NCBI RefSeq assembly: GCF_022229005.1
Contig: NZ_JAKKFD010000030.1
Coordinates: forward strand, 1-64,000
Direction: 5' to 3'
DNA length: 64,000 nucleotides
Source of the DNA: Micromonospora trifolii
GTDB taxonomy: Bacteria; Actinomycetota; Actinomycetes; Mycobacteriales; Micromonosporaceae
A program made the translations under genes and the position numbers. The notes below the pieces were generated by a model. The model worked only from the letters and a program-made list of their open reading frames with translations. It did no database searches and was not told the origin of the DNA. Of the stretch, positions 15,836 through 23,729 are shown one piece after another (position 1 is the first letter of the stretch; each line of letters starts with the position of its first letter).

Positions 15836-17352
15836 GTCGCCTCCCCCGTCCGTAGTTGAAGCGCTTCCCGGACGTCATCTCGATCAGGTCGGTCGCGACC
15901 GTCCAGATCGGCGATGGTCCAGGCCATCCGGATCACCCGGTCGAAGCCGCGCGCCGACAGCGAGCCGGAGTCGAGCCGGCCCCGCAGCTCCACTGTGACC
16001 TGGGCCGGCAGCCGCCACGGCGGTCGGCGCAGGTGCGGCCCTTCCACCTCGGCGTTGAGTCGCCGATCGAGGCCGGCCCAGCGGGTGGCCGCCGCCTGCC
16101 GGGCCGCCGCCACCCGGGCGGCGACCGTCGCCGAAGGCTCGACGTCACCGTCGGTCGCCATCAGCTCGGCCGCCCGCACCGGCATCAGCCGCACCTGGAC
16201 GTCGATCCGGTCCAGCAGCGGCCCGGAGAGCCTGCTCAGGTAGCGGCGGCGAACCAGCGGCGAACACTCGCAGTGCGCATCGCCGGCCGGTTTCGCGCAC
16301 GGACACGGGTTGGCCGCCAGCACCAACTGGGTGCGAGCCGGGTACACGGTGCCACCCCCGCTGCGGTTCAGCTGGATGCGGCCGTGCTCCAGCGGCTGGC
16401 GCAGCGCCTCCAGCGCGCCCTTGCTGAATTCGGGAGCCTCATCCAGGAAGAGCACTCCGCGATGCGCCAGCGACACCGCGCCGGGTCGGGCCAGCCCCGA
16501 GCCGCCCCCGACCAGCGACGGCACTGTCGCGGTGTGGTGCGGCGCCTGGAACGGCGGGCGACGCAGCAGCCGACCGCCCGGCGGCAGCAGCCCGGCGACC
16601 GAGTGCAGTGCGGTCACCTCCAGCGCCGCGTCGTCGTCCAGCTCGGGCAGGATCGACGGCAGCCGTTCCGCGAGCATCGTCTTGCCGGCGCCCGGAGGGC
16701 CGAGCAGCGCCAGGTGGTGCCCGCCGGCCGCGGCGACCTCCAGGGCGCGCCGCCCCATCTGCTGCCCGGCGACCTCGGCGAGATCCGGTCCACCGACCAC
16801 CGGTGCCGGGATGTCCGCCGGTGGCTCGATCAGCGGGGTCCCGTCCCGGACGAAGGCGACCAGCCGGTGCAGGCTGTCCACCGCTCGCACCCGTACCCCG
16901 GGTATGACGGCGGCCTCGGCGGCGTTGCCGACCGGGACGATCACCCGCGCGACGCCGGCCTGGGCCGCGGCGGCGACCATCGGGAGCACGCCGCGCACCG
17001 GCCGGACCGTCCCGTCGAGCCCCAGCTCGCCGAGGACCACCACCCCCTCCAGGGGGAGCAGCGGCAACTCACCCGAACCACCCAGCAGCGCCGCGGCGAT
17101 GGCCAGATCGAAGGCTGAACCGAACTTCGGCAGCGTGGCGGGCAGCAGGTTGAGGGTGATCCGCCGGTTGGGCCAGCGCTGGCCGGAGTTGACCACGGCG
17201 GCACGGACCCGGTCGCGGGCCTCGTGCAGGGCGGTGTCCGGCAGCCCGGAGATCACCACCGCCGGCAGGCCCGCGGCCAGGTCGGCCTCCACTTCGACGA
17301 GGTGGCCGGTCACTCCGACCAGGCCCACACAGAGCACCTTCGCGTAGCTCAC
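15832..17352 (-). CDS. comM: YifB/ComM-family AAA ATPase (Mg-chelatase-like)
   Basis: A 506-residue protein: an N-terminal Lon-protease-like domain (~residues 1-170), then an AAA module. Walker A is LLGPPGAGKTMLAERLP (~214-230) and the Walker B region is HRGVLFLDEAPEF (~296-308). A Cys-rich patch follows (NPCPCAKPAGDAHCECSP). In Gram-negative relatives ComM is a hexameric helicase driving branch migration during transformation. It lies directly before dprA, overlapping by four bases, and after yraN, a conserved trio. Confidence 0.94.
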   Translation of the reverse strand: MSYAKVLCVGLVGVTGHLVEVEADLAAGLPAVVISGLPDTALHEARDRVRAAVVNSGQRWPNRRITLNLLPATLPKFGSAFDLAIAAALLGGSGELPLLPLEGVVVLGELGLDGTVRPVRGVLPMVAAAAQAGVARVIVPVGNAAEAAVIPGVRVRAVDSLHRLVAFVRDGTPLIEPPADIPAPVVGGPDLAEVAGQQMGRRALEVAAAGGHHLALLGPPGAGKTMLAERLPSILPELDDDAALEVTALHSVAGLLPPGGRLLRRPPFQAPHHTATVPSLVGGGSGLARPGAVSLAHRGVLFLDEAPEFSKGALEALRQPLEHGRIQLNRSGGGTVYPARTQLVLAANPCPCAKPAGDAHCECSPLVRRRYLSRLSGPLLDRIDVQVRLMPVRAAELMATDGDVEPSATVAARVAAARQAAATRWAGLDRRLNAEVEGPHLRRPPWRLPAQVTVELRGRLDSGSLSARGFDRVIRMAWTIADLDGRDRPDRDDVREALQLRTGEAT

Positions 17353-17382
17353 GGCGTGTCACCGATCCTCCGGGTACGCATG

Positions 17383-17742
17383 TCAGAACGCGCCCTTGAG
17401 GTGCTCGACCTGCGCCGGACCGGCGTCGGGCAACCGCACCGACAGCACGTCGAAACGCACCTCCTCGGCTGTCGTACCGGTCTCGGTCAGCCACCGTGCG
17501 GCGAGCCCTCGCAGCCGGCGCGCCTTGGCCGGCACTACCGCCTCGGCCGGGGTGCCGAAGCCCTCACCCCGGCGGGTCTTCACCTCACAGAAGGCGAGCA
17601 CCGGCCCGTCCCACGCGATGATGTCGATCTCCCCGGCCGGGCAGCGCCAGTTGCGGGCGATCGGGCGCAGCCCCGCCTCGGTCAGGTGCCGAGCCGCGCA
17701 TTGCTCGCCGTACGCGCCAACCGCCTGGTTCCGCTTCGTCAT
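17383..17742 (-). CDS. yraN: UPF0102/YraN-family endonuclease-like protein
   Basis: A 119-residue protein with the restriction-endonuclease-like core of the family: GAYGEQCAARHL near the N-terminus, then GEIDIIAWDGPVLAFCEVKT (~residues 37-56), whose D-(x)n-E-x-K pattern would bind metal. Biochemical role is not established. Start ATG 17742 is chosen because MTKRNQAVGAYGE matches the family start; longer upstream reading would run through the 17796-17821 repeat. It is the first gene of yraN-yifB-dprA. Confidence 0.92.
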   Translation of the reverse strand: MTKRNQAVGAYGEQCAARHLTEAGLRPIARNWRCPAGEIDIIAWDGPVLAFCEVKTRRGEGFGTPAEAVVPAKARRLRGLAARWLTETGTTAEEVRFDVLSVRLPDAGPAQVEHLKGAF

Positions 17743-17795
17743 GGCCGGCACCGTGCCCGCCGACGGGCGGCCGCCGCGACCCGGCGGGGGTCCAG

Positions 17796-17821
17796 CTGTG
17801 GACAACAGGGGTGCTGTGGAC
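17796..17821. repeat. 26-bp element, inverted copy of 11345-11371
   Basis: CTGTGGACAAC, AGG, GGTGCTGTGGAC. It holds two DnaA-box-like motifs 18 bp apart (TGTGGACAA at 17797-17805 and TGTGGACAG at 17815-17823). It is upstream of yraN on the minus strand and about 125 bp upstream of the divergent membrane-protein gene. With its partner it brackets a 6.4-kb block. Confidence 0.8.
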
Positions 17822-17945
17822 AGTCGGACGATCATGCCCGAGCTGTGCTACGGCGTGACTCGTGTCCCCGCTGCCCGGGCAATCGGCTTCGCGGCCGGCC
17901 GGGCTGAAATGGCGCGGGCGTGGCCGGTCGCATACGGTGCCTGAC

Positions 17946-19010
17946 GTGGACGGACGACGGAGTTTTCCGGAAGATCAGGAGTCGCGCTGGTACCCCGACG
18001 AGCGGGGTCGCGGTTACGGCGAGTCGGAGTGGCGCGGCGCGGGTGAACAGCGGTACCGGGACAGCGAGATTCCCGAGCAGCGTGGCGCGGAAGACGGCCG
18101 TTCCGTCGAGGACACCGGCGTCGGCCGCCGCCGCGAGCCGGACTCGGGACGCTTCGGCGCCGTCGACGCCGGCCGCTTCGGTACTCCCGAGTCGGACTCG
18201 GGTCGTCTGAGCGCGGTGGACGTGGGCCGCTTCGGTACGCCGGAATCGGACTCGGGTCGCTTCGGTGCCCTCGACGATCAGACCGGTCGGTTCGGGGCGA
18301 GCGAGGCTGATTCGGGACGTTTCGGCGCTGTCGACCCGTTGGGTGCCGCACGGCCGGAAGCCGACGGTTACCGGGCCACCCGCTCACGGCGCGCGGACCG
18401 GGACCCCTCGGAGACCTCCGGTGAGCTGCCGGGTCGCCGGGCCGCCCGCGAGACGACCACGGCGGGCTCCCCGCTGACCGGCGTCGCGCCGGAGACCGCC
18501 CGCGACAGCACGTCGACAACGCCGGCCAGCGTGCTCGCTGACCAGGCTCGTCCCGCTCCGCTCGCCGGGTACCCGATCGTCGAGCCGACCCGGGGCGGCG
18601 GCGACACGCCGCACCCGCTGGAGATGCCGACCGGCCCGATGCCGGGGATCGGCCCGCGACCCGACCTGCCCGCGGGCGAGCCGCCGGTGTATCCGCCGGC
18701 CGCCGATGGCGTCTATCGGACCCGTCGACCGGTGCTGGCCGTACTCTTCGCACTGCTGGTGTTGGTCTTCGAGGTCCCCGCGTTGCGGGTGCTGCTGGCG
18801 GGCGTGACCGGCGACCCGGTGGATGCCGGGAACGTGGTGGTGGGTATCGCCCTGGTCGCCGGACTGCCGATCTTCGCGACCGGGCTGTACGGGCTCCGAA
18901 CCGGAGGTCTGGCGCTCGCCGACAACGGTCGGGGCTGGCTGCGCCCACCGACGGCCTACCTGACCGTCGGCCTGGTGCTCTTCGTAGCCGCCGCGCTCGC
19001 CGCCGGCTGA
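17946..19010 (+). CDS. Membrane protein with disordered repeat-rich N-terminus
   Basis: A 354-residue protein starting at GTG 17946. Residues ~1-235 are hydrophilic and carry about five imperfect copies of a SDSGRFGAVD / GRFGTPE unit (~residues 60-125). The last ~110 residues form three or four membrane helices (PVLAVLFALLVLVFEVPALR, NVVVGIALVAGLPIFATGLY, AYLTVGLVLFVAAALAAG). TACGGT at 17933-17938 just before the start suggests a leaderless transcript. Disordered N-terminus plus helices is common in actinobacterial envelope proteins. Function unknown. Confidence 0.75.
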   Translation: MDGRRSFPEDQESRWYPDERGRGYGESEWRGAGEQRYRDSEIPEQRGAEDGRSVEDTGVGRRREPDSGRFGAVDAGRFGTPESDSGRLSAVDVGRFGTPESDSGRFGALDDQTGRFGASEADSGRFGAVDPLGAARPEADGYRATRSRRADRDPSETSGELPGRRAARETTTAGSPLTGVAPETARDSTSTTPASVLADQARPAPLAGYPIVEPTRGGGDTPHPLEMPTGPMPGIGPRPDLPAGEPPVYPPAADGVYRTRRPVLAVLFALLVLVFEVPALRVLLAGVTGDPVDAGNVVVGIALVAGLPIFATGLYGLRTGGLALADNGRGWLRPPTAYLTVGLVLFVAAALAAG

Positions 19011-19064
19011 ACCGGCCCGACCCGCCACCGGCCTGGCGTGCGCTGATGATTCGGACAACAACCA

Positions 19065-19104
19065 GGAAACAGTGGCCTCCGGCGACGCGGGGGCCACTGT
19101 TTCC
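19065..19104. repeat. Intergenic palindrome before the rpsB leader
   Basis: GGAAACAGTGGCC (19065-19077) pairs with GGCCACTGTTTCC (19092-19104), 13-bp arms with a 14-nt loop. A partial repeat (AGGAAACAG) follows at once. It lies 55 bp past the stop of the membrane-protein gene and probably ends that transcript. Confidence 0.75.
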
Positions 19105-19335
19105 AGGAAACAGCGCGATCTTCCCAAGCACGTCGAGCCCCGGAGCCCCGGAGACCGGATCAGCACCTCCGCGCACCCCGGGGCGGCTGAAGGGGCGAGG
19201 GGCGTACACTGGCCAACTGGCGACCGCCTCGTGCGGTCGACCTCGCGCGCCCTCTTCACGAATCGTCGTGGAGCGACGGCCTCCCTGGTCCCGATCTTGA
19301 TCGGGTCCACCATGGGTCGGCGACCAGGCGCCAGG

Positions 19336-19358
19336 ACGCCCGGCCACCGGCCGGGCGT
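19336..19358 (+). promoter_or_regulatory. Hairpin in the long rpsB leader
   Basis: ACGCCCGGCC (19336-19345) pairs with GGCCGGGCGT (19349-19358) around ACC, 32 bases upstream of the rpsB ATG. A -10-like TACACT at 19205-19210 implies a leader of about 180 nt. S2 leaders are autoregulated in some bacteria; here regulation is only inferred. Confidence 0.4.
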
Positions 19359-19390
19359 GACAACCAGGGACCTTGAGGAGTACCCCAACC

Positions 19391-20314
19391 ATGGCCGTCG
19401 TGACCATGCGTCAGCTGCTGGAGAGCGGTGTCCACTTCGGGCACCAGACCCGGCGCTGGAACCCGAAGATGAAGCGCTTCATCATGACCGAGCGCAACGG
19501 CATCTACATCATCGACCTGCGCCAGACCCTCGAGTACATCGAGAAGGCGTACGAGTTCGTGCGTGGGACCGTCGCCGAGGGTGGCAGCATCCTGTTCGTC
19601 GGCACCAAGAAGCAGGCCCAGGAGGCGATTGCCGAGCAGGCGACCCGGGTCGGCCAGCCGTACGTCAACCACCGCTGGCTCGGTGGCATGCTGACCAACT
19701 TCCAGACCGTGTACAAGCGGCTCCAGCGGATGAAGGAGCTGGAGGGCCTGGGTGACCTCAGCGGCACCGCCGCCGGTTACACCAAGAAGGAGACGCTGCA
19801 GCTCTCCCGCGAGAAGATCAAGCTGACCCGCACCCTCGGTGGTCTGCGGGACATGCAGAAGCTTCCCGCCGCGGTCTGGATCGTCGACACCAAGAAGGAG
19901 CACATCGCCGTCGACGAGGCCCGCAAGCTGGGCATCCCGGTGATCGCGGTGCTGGACACCAACTGTGACCCGGACGAGGTCGACTTCCCGATCCCGGGTA
20001 ACGACGACGCGATCCGCTCGGCGGAGCTGCTGACCAAGGTCGTCGCCGCCGCCGTCGCGGATGGTCTGATCGCGCGTTCCGGCCGTCGCCGGGGCAACGA
20101 CGAGAAGCCCGAGGGTGTCGCGAGCGACGAGCCGCTGACCGAGTGGGAGCGCGAGCTGCTCGAGCCGAAGAAGGCCGACGAGTCGGCCGCTCCGGCCGCC
20201 CCGGCCGCCCCGGCCGAGCAGCCCGCCGCTGCCGCCACCGAGCAGCCCGCCACCACCCCGGAGCAGCCGGCGCAGGCCGCCACCGAGCAGCCGGCGGCCG
20301 CCACCGCGGAGTGA
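19391..20314 (+). CDS. rpsB: 30S ribosomal protein S2 with a low-complexity tail
   Basis: S2 is a late-assembling small-subunit protein. The core (~residues 1-250) has MRQLLESGVHFGHQTRRWNP, SILFVGTKKQAQEAI and LDTNCDPDEVDFPIPGNDDA. The 307-residue length includes a ~50-residue tail of Ala, Pro, Gln and Glu (EQPAAAATEQPATTPEQPAQ). Start ATG 19391 follows TTGAGGAG at 19373-19380. A hairpin between rpsB and tsf may reduce read-through. Confidence 0.97.
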   Translation: MAVVTMRQLLESGVHFGHQTRRWNPKMKRFIMTERNGIYIIDLRQTLEYIEKAYEFVRGTVAEGGSILFVGTKKQAQEAIAEQATRVGQPYVNHRWLGGMLTNFQTVYKRLQRMKELEGLGDLSGTAAGYTKKETLQLSREKIKLTRTLGGLRDMQKLPAAVWIVDTKKEHIAVDEARKLGIPVIAVLDTNCDPDEVDFPIPGNDDAIRSAELLTKVVAAAVADGLIARSGRRRGNDEKPEGVASDEPLTEWERELLEPKKADESAAPAAPAAPAEQPAAAATEQPATTPEQPAQAATEQPAAATAE

Positions 20315-20318
20315 TCGC

Positions 20319-20367
20319 ACCGTCGCTGCCCCGCCGTCCGTTTTCGCGAACGGCGGGCAGCGACGGT
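20319..20367 (+). terminator. Long hairpin between rpsB and tsf
   Basis: An 18-bp stem with one bulged C: ACCGTCGCTGCC.CGCCGT pairs with ACGGCGGGCAGCGACGGT (20350-20367). The loop contains TTTT. As rpsB and tsf are usually co-transcribed, it may act as a partial terminator or attenuator that lowers tsf expression. Confidence 0.7.
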
Positions 20368-20448
20368 ACGCCGGGCACGATCCGCCCGGATCCGGGTAAC
20401 CGGCACCTCTGACCATCCACACGCCGTCTCAACACCGAAGAGAGAGCC

Positions 20449-21276
20449 ATGTCCCAAATCACCGCCGCGGACGTCAAGAAGCTCCGCGACCTCACCGGCG
20501 CCGGCATGATGGACAGCAAGAAGGCGCTGACCGAGGCCGAGGGCGACTTCGACAAGGCCGTCGAGATCCTGCGCGTCAAGGGCGCCAAGGACGTCGGCAA
20601 GCGGGCCGGCCGTACGGCCGCGAACGGCCTGGTCGCCCACTCCGGCAAGGCGCTGCTCGAGCTCAACTGCGAGACCGACTTCGTCGCCAAGACCGAGTCG
20701 TTCATCGCGCTGGGCCAGCAGCTGGTCGAGCACGGTGAGCGCGCCGGCGTGAACTCCGCCGAGGAGCTGCTCGCCTCCGAGCTCGACGGCAAGGTCATCG
20801 CGGACCTGATCCAGGAGCAGTCCGCCAAGATCGGCGAGAAGCTGGTGCTCAACCGGTTCGCCCGGGTCGAGGGCACCACCGCCGTCTACCTGCACCGCAA
20901 GGCCCAGGACCTGCCGCCGGCCGTTGGCGTGCTGGTGTCGTACACCGGCAAGACCGACGAGGCCGGCGACGCCGACGCCCGTGGTGTGGCCATGCAGATC
21001 GCCGCGATGCGGCCGAAGTACCTCACCCGGGACGAGGTTCCGGCTGAGGTCGTCGAGTCCGAGCGGCGCATCGCCGAGCAGACCGCCCGCGAGGAGAACA
21101 AGCCCGAGGCGGCCCTGCCGAAGATCATCGAGGGTCGGGTCAACTCCTTCTTCAAGGACTTCGTCCTGATCGAGCAGTCGTCCGTCTCTGACAACAAGAA
21201 GTCGGTGAAGCAGCTGCTGGCCGAGGCCGGCATCGAGGTCACCCGCTTCGTGCGGTTCGAGGTCGGCCAGGCCTGA
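20449..21276 (+). CDS. tsf: Translation elongation factor Ts
   Basis: EF-Ts exchanges GDP for GTP on EF-Tu. The N-terminal UBA-like domain starts ITAADVKKLRDLTGAGMMD, and the core has LLELNCETDFVAKTESF (~residues 69-85), the segment that inserts into EF-Tu. Length 275 residues is normal. Start ATG 20449 follows AGAGAGAG. It lies after rpsB in the conserved order and is closed by a terminator before pyrH. Confidence 0.97.
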   Translation: MSQITAADVKKLRDLTGAGMMDSKKALTEAEGDFDKAVEILRVKGAKDVGKRAGRTAANGLVAHSGKALLELNCETDFVAKTESFIALGQQLVEHGERAGVNSAEELLASELDGKVIADLIQEQSAKIGEKLVLNRFARVEGTTAVYLHRKAQDLPPAVGVLVSYTGKTDEAGDADARGVAMQIAAMRPKYLTRDEVPAEVVESERRIAEQTAREENKPEAALPKIIEGRVNSFFKDFVLIEQSSVSDNKKSVKQLLAEAGIEVTRFVRFEVGQA

Positions 21277-21320
21277 GCCGTCACCGGGCGCCACGCGCGC
21301 CCGTGGGCAGAAGACGTCAA

Positions 21321-21364
21321 CGAGGAGGCCGCCGGTGTACGTGACAGGCACCGCGGCCTCCTCG
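21321..21364 (+). terminator. Terminator hairpin after tsf
   Basis: CGAGGAGGCCGC (21321-21332) pairs perfectly with GCGGCCTCCTCG (21353-21364) across a 20-nt loop. No T-run. TAGGGT at 21370-21375 just beyond could be the -10 element of a separate pyrH promoter. Confidence 0.75.
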
Positions 21365-21437
21365 TCACATAGGGTCGGCAGCGGCAGGTTCGCGGTACGC
21401 GCCGCACGGGGCGTGCGCGTGGGGAAGGGCGGGGCGG

Positions 21438-22205
21438 ATGACGCAGGTTGTGAGTGACCGGACGCTGGAGCTGGACGATCCGACGGCACCGCCGCCTGGG
21501 CGTGCCCGCCGGGTGGTGCTGAAGCTCTCCGGTGAGGTCTTCGGTGGCGGCGCGATCGGCGTCGACCCGGACGTCGTCCAGGCCATCGCCCGGCAGATCG
21601 CCACAGTGGTCCGCCGCGGCGTGCAGGTCTCCGTGGTGGTCGGCGGAGGCAACTTCTTCCGCGGCGCGGAGCTGCAGAAGCGTGGGATGGACCGGGCCCG
21701 CGCCGACTACATGGGCATGCTCGGCACCGTGATGAACTGCCTCGCGCTCCAGGACTTCCTGGAGAAGGAGGGCATCGAGACCCGTGTGCAGAGCGCCATC
21801 ACGATGGCCCAGGTCGCCGAGCCGTACATCCCGCTGCGGGCCATCCGGCACCTGGAGAAGGGCCGCGTGGTCATCTTCGGCGCCGGCGCCGGGATGCCGT
21901 ACTTCTCCACCGACACCGTGGCCGCCCAGCGGGCGCTGGAGATCCGGGCCGACGTGGTGCTGATGAGCAAGAACGGCGTGGACGGCGTCTACACCGCCGA
22001 CCCGCGGATCGACCCCACCGCCAGCAAGCTCGACTCGATCACCTTCTCCGAGGCGCTGCGCCGCAACCTGCGGGTGGCCGACGCGGCGGCGTTCAGCCTC
22101 TGCATGGAGAACGGCCTGCCGATGCTGGTCTTTGGCGCGCAGGGTGACGACACCATCATCCGCGCGGTGGGTGGCGACAAGATCGGCACCCTGATCACCG
22201 CCTGA
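21438..22205 (+). CDS. pyrH: Uridylate kinase
   Basis: Phosphorylates UMP to UDP for pyrimidine nucleotide synthesis. The 255-residue protein has a ~25-residue extension before the core, then RRVVLKLSGEVFGGG (~residues 25-39), VVVGGGNFFRGAEL, VIFGAGAGMPYFSTDT and VLMSKNGVDGVYTADPR, all typical of bacterial PyrH. Start ATG 21438 is preceded by GGGCGGGGCGG rather than a clean ribosome-binding site. frr follows after 83 bases, the usual order. Confidence 0.96.
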   Translation: MTQVVSDRTLELDDPTAPPPGRARRVVLKLSGEVFGGGAIGVDPDVVQAIARQIATVVRRGVQVSVVVGGGNFFRGAELQKRGMDRARADYMGMLGTVMNCLALQDFLEKEGIETRVQSAITMAQVAEPYIPLRAIRHLEKGRVVIFGAGAGMPYFSTDTVAAQRALEIRADVVLMSKNGVDGVYTADPRIDPTASKLDSITFSEALRRNLRVADAAAFSLCMENGLPMLVFGAQGDDTIIRAVGGDKIGTLITA

Positions 22206-22288
22206 GTCCCGCCGACCGGCGACGACGACAGCGGTCTGACGACTTTCAGCAGAGCCCACCACGAGCACAGAAGGAGGCGAGGAGACCG

Positions 22289-22846
22289 GTGATCGACGAC
22301 ACCCTCCTCGAGGCCGAGGAAAAGATGGAGCGTGCGGTTGAGCACGCCAAGGAGGAGTTCGGCGCCATCCGTACCGGTCGCGCCAACGCCGCCATGTTCT
22401 CCAAGGTCATCATCGACTACTACGGCACGCCCACGCCGCTCACGCAGATGGCGTCCATCGCGGTGCCCGAGCCGCGGATGGCCATCATCAAGCCGTACGA
22501 CAACTCGCAGATCAACGCCATGGAGAAGGCGATCCGCGACTCGGACCTCGGGGTGAACCCGAACAACGAGGGCAACCAGCTGCGCATCCTGCTCCCGCAG
22601 ATGACCGAGGAACGCCGCCGCGACATGATCAAGGTGGCTCGGCACAAGGGCGAGGAGGCCAAGGTGGCGATCCGCAACGTCCGCCGCCGTGGCAAGGAAG
22701 AGCTGGACCGGATCGTCAAGGACGGCGAGGCTGGCGAGGACGACGGTCGCCGCGCCGAGAAGGAACTCGACGACCTGACCCAGCGGTACGTGGCCAACAT
22801 CGACGACCTGGTGAAGCACAAGGAAACCGAGCTGCTCGAGGTGTGA
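22289..22846 (+). CDS. frr: Ribosome recycling factor
   Basis: Splits post-termination ribosomes together with EF-G. The 185-residue protein has the standard length and motifs: FGAIRTGRANAAMFSKVIID (~residues 25-44), a tRNA-mimic loop, and LPQMTEERRRDMIKVARHKG (~105-124). Start GTG 22289 follows AGGAGGCGAGGAG. A perfect 34-bp palindrome follows the stop and closes the pyrH-frr unit. Confidence 0.97.
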   Translation: MIDDTLLEAEEKMERAVEHAKEEFGAIRTGRANAAMFSKVIIDYYGTPTPLTQMASIAVPEPRMAIIKPYDNSQINAMEKAIRDSDLGVNPNNEGNQLRILLPQMTEERRRDMIKVARHKGEEAKVAIRNVRRRGKEELDRIVKDGEAGEDDGRRAEKELDDLTQRYVANIDDLVKHKETELLEV

Positions 22847-22855
22847 GCCATGCTC

Positions 22856-22889
22856 CGAGGCCCGTTCCCGACGTCGGGAACGGGCCTCG
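22856..22889. terminator. Perfect 34-bp palindromic terminator between convergent genes
   Basis: CGAGGCCCGTTCCCGAC (22856-22872) is followed at once by its exact complement (22873-22889). It starts 10 bases past the frr stop and lies 10 bases before the stop of the convergent secreted-protein gene, so it can terminate both. Confidence 0.85.
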
Positions 22890-22898
22890 TTCCGTAGG

Positions 22899-23348
22899 TC
22901 AGCAGGGGATCCAGACGGTCCTGGTGCTCTCGGTGAACTGCTCGCCGGTGGTCGAGTCGCGCAGCGAGAAGTGGGCGGTGGCCCGGCCGGGATGCAGCGC
23001 CGGAGCGATCCGGGCGAACGCCATCCCGAGTTCGACGGTGCCACCGTCGCAGAGGATCTCGCCGGCGCCGTGTCCCGCGGTGGCCCAGAGGGTCGGCAGG
23101 CCGTCCTGCACCAGCGAGGCCGACATGAGGACGATGCCGGCCGGGCAGTGCCGGGCGGTGGCGGTGACCCGTGCCGCCGGGTACGTCACTCCCGGCGGCT
23201 CAGCGTAGGGCGGCTCGAACGGGAACAGCTCGCTGGTGTGGCGGTCGATGGTGATCCTGGTCCGTGCCGTGGTGGTGGCGGCGGCCGGTGACCCTGCTCC
23301 CAGGACCATGGCGGCTACCGTCAACGCCGCGAGACCGAACGTGAACAT
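22899..23348 (-). CDS. Secreted protein of unknown function
   Basis: A 149-residue protein with a clear Sec signal peptide (MFTFGLAALTVAAMVLGAGSPAAA, cleavage near residue 24). The mature part has three cysteines (in ARHCPAG, EILCDGG and the C-terminal WIPC) and no charged catalytic motif that I recognise. The sequence is rich in beta-branched residues, suggesting a small beta-sandwich. Start ATG 23348 is set by the signal peptide. It converges on frr and diverges from cdsA. Confidence 0.7.
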   Translation of the reverse strand: MFTFGLAALTVAAMVLGAGSPAAATTTARTRITIDRHTSELFPFEPPYAEPPGVTYPAARVTATARHCPAGIVLMSASLVQDGLPTLWATAGHGAGEILCDGGTVELGMAFARIAPALHPGRATAHFSLRDSTTGEQFTESTRTVWIPC

Positions 23349-23729
23349 GTGAGTGCCCTTCCCCGTTGCGGAGCGCGGGCTGGCGCCAGCGCGGCACCAG
23401 CGGACCACGCGGGACGCGTTTGCTCAGTACTCGATCGCGCACCCGAGGAGTCGGATCGACGGCTGCGGATCGCCTGCGGTCTGCCGTACCGGATGGGTGT
23501 GCGTCGCTGGCCGACGGCCTGGCGGCACCCTGTGGCGTCAGTGGGCGTGCCTCGTCCGCCGTGCCGATCCGGCGTGTGCAGTAGGCTCGGCAGGATTCCC
23601 GGCCACCGGGTGGTGAACACCGGGGATCGACCGACCGTCGGGGCGGTCAATCGGAGGAACATCGCACGTGTAGGGGATGCTTGTGGTCTTGCGTCATGTG
23701 GTGGTTCTCGTGCCGCGTCGCGGTGCGTG
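23349..23729. other. Divergent intergenic region before cdsA
   Basis: 381 bases without a convincing gene. A -10-like TAGGCT occurs at about 23581-23586, implying a cdsA leader of some 140 nt. A GGAGGA box at 23653-23658 serves no obvious gene: it is followed by GTG directly joined to TAG (23668-23673). A possible 17-codon upstream ORF (ATG 23677, MLVVLRHVVVLVPRRGA) ends in TGA overlapping the cdsA ATG at 23730. Confidence 0.5.

Noticed and set aside
18110..18330. Regularly spaced GACTCGGG/CGCTTCGG repeats that could suggest a CRISPR array or tandem repeat locus
   Set aside because: They are in-frame codons for a repeated SDSGRFG peptide in the disordered N-terminus of a membrane protein. 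Spacing is irregular and there are no unique spacers.
22899..23348. Subtilisin-inhibitor-like (SSI) identity for the small secreted protein
   Set aside because: It has a signal peptide and three cysteines, but not the SSI Cys pairs or reactive-site region. It is left as unknown.
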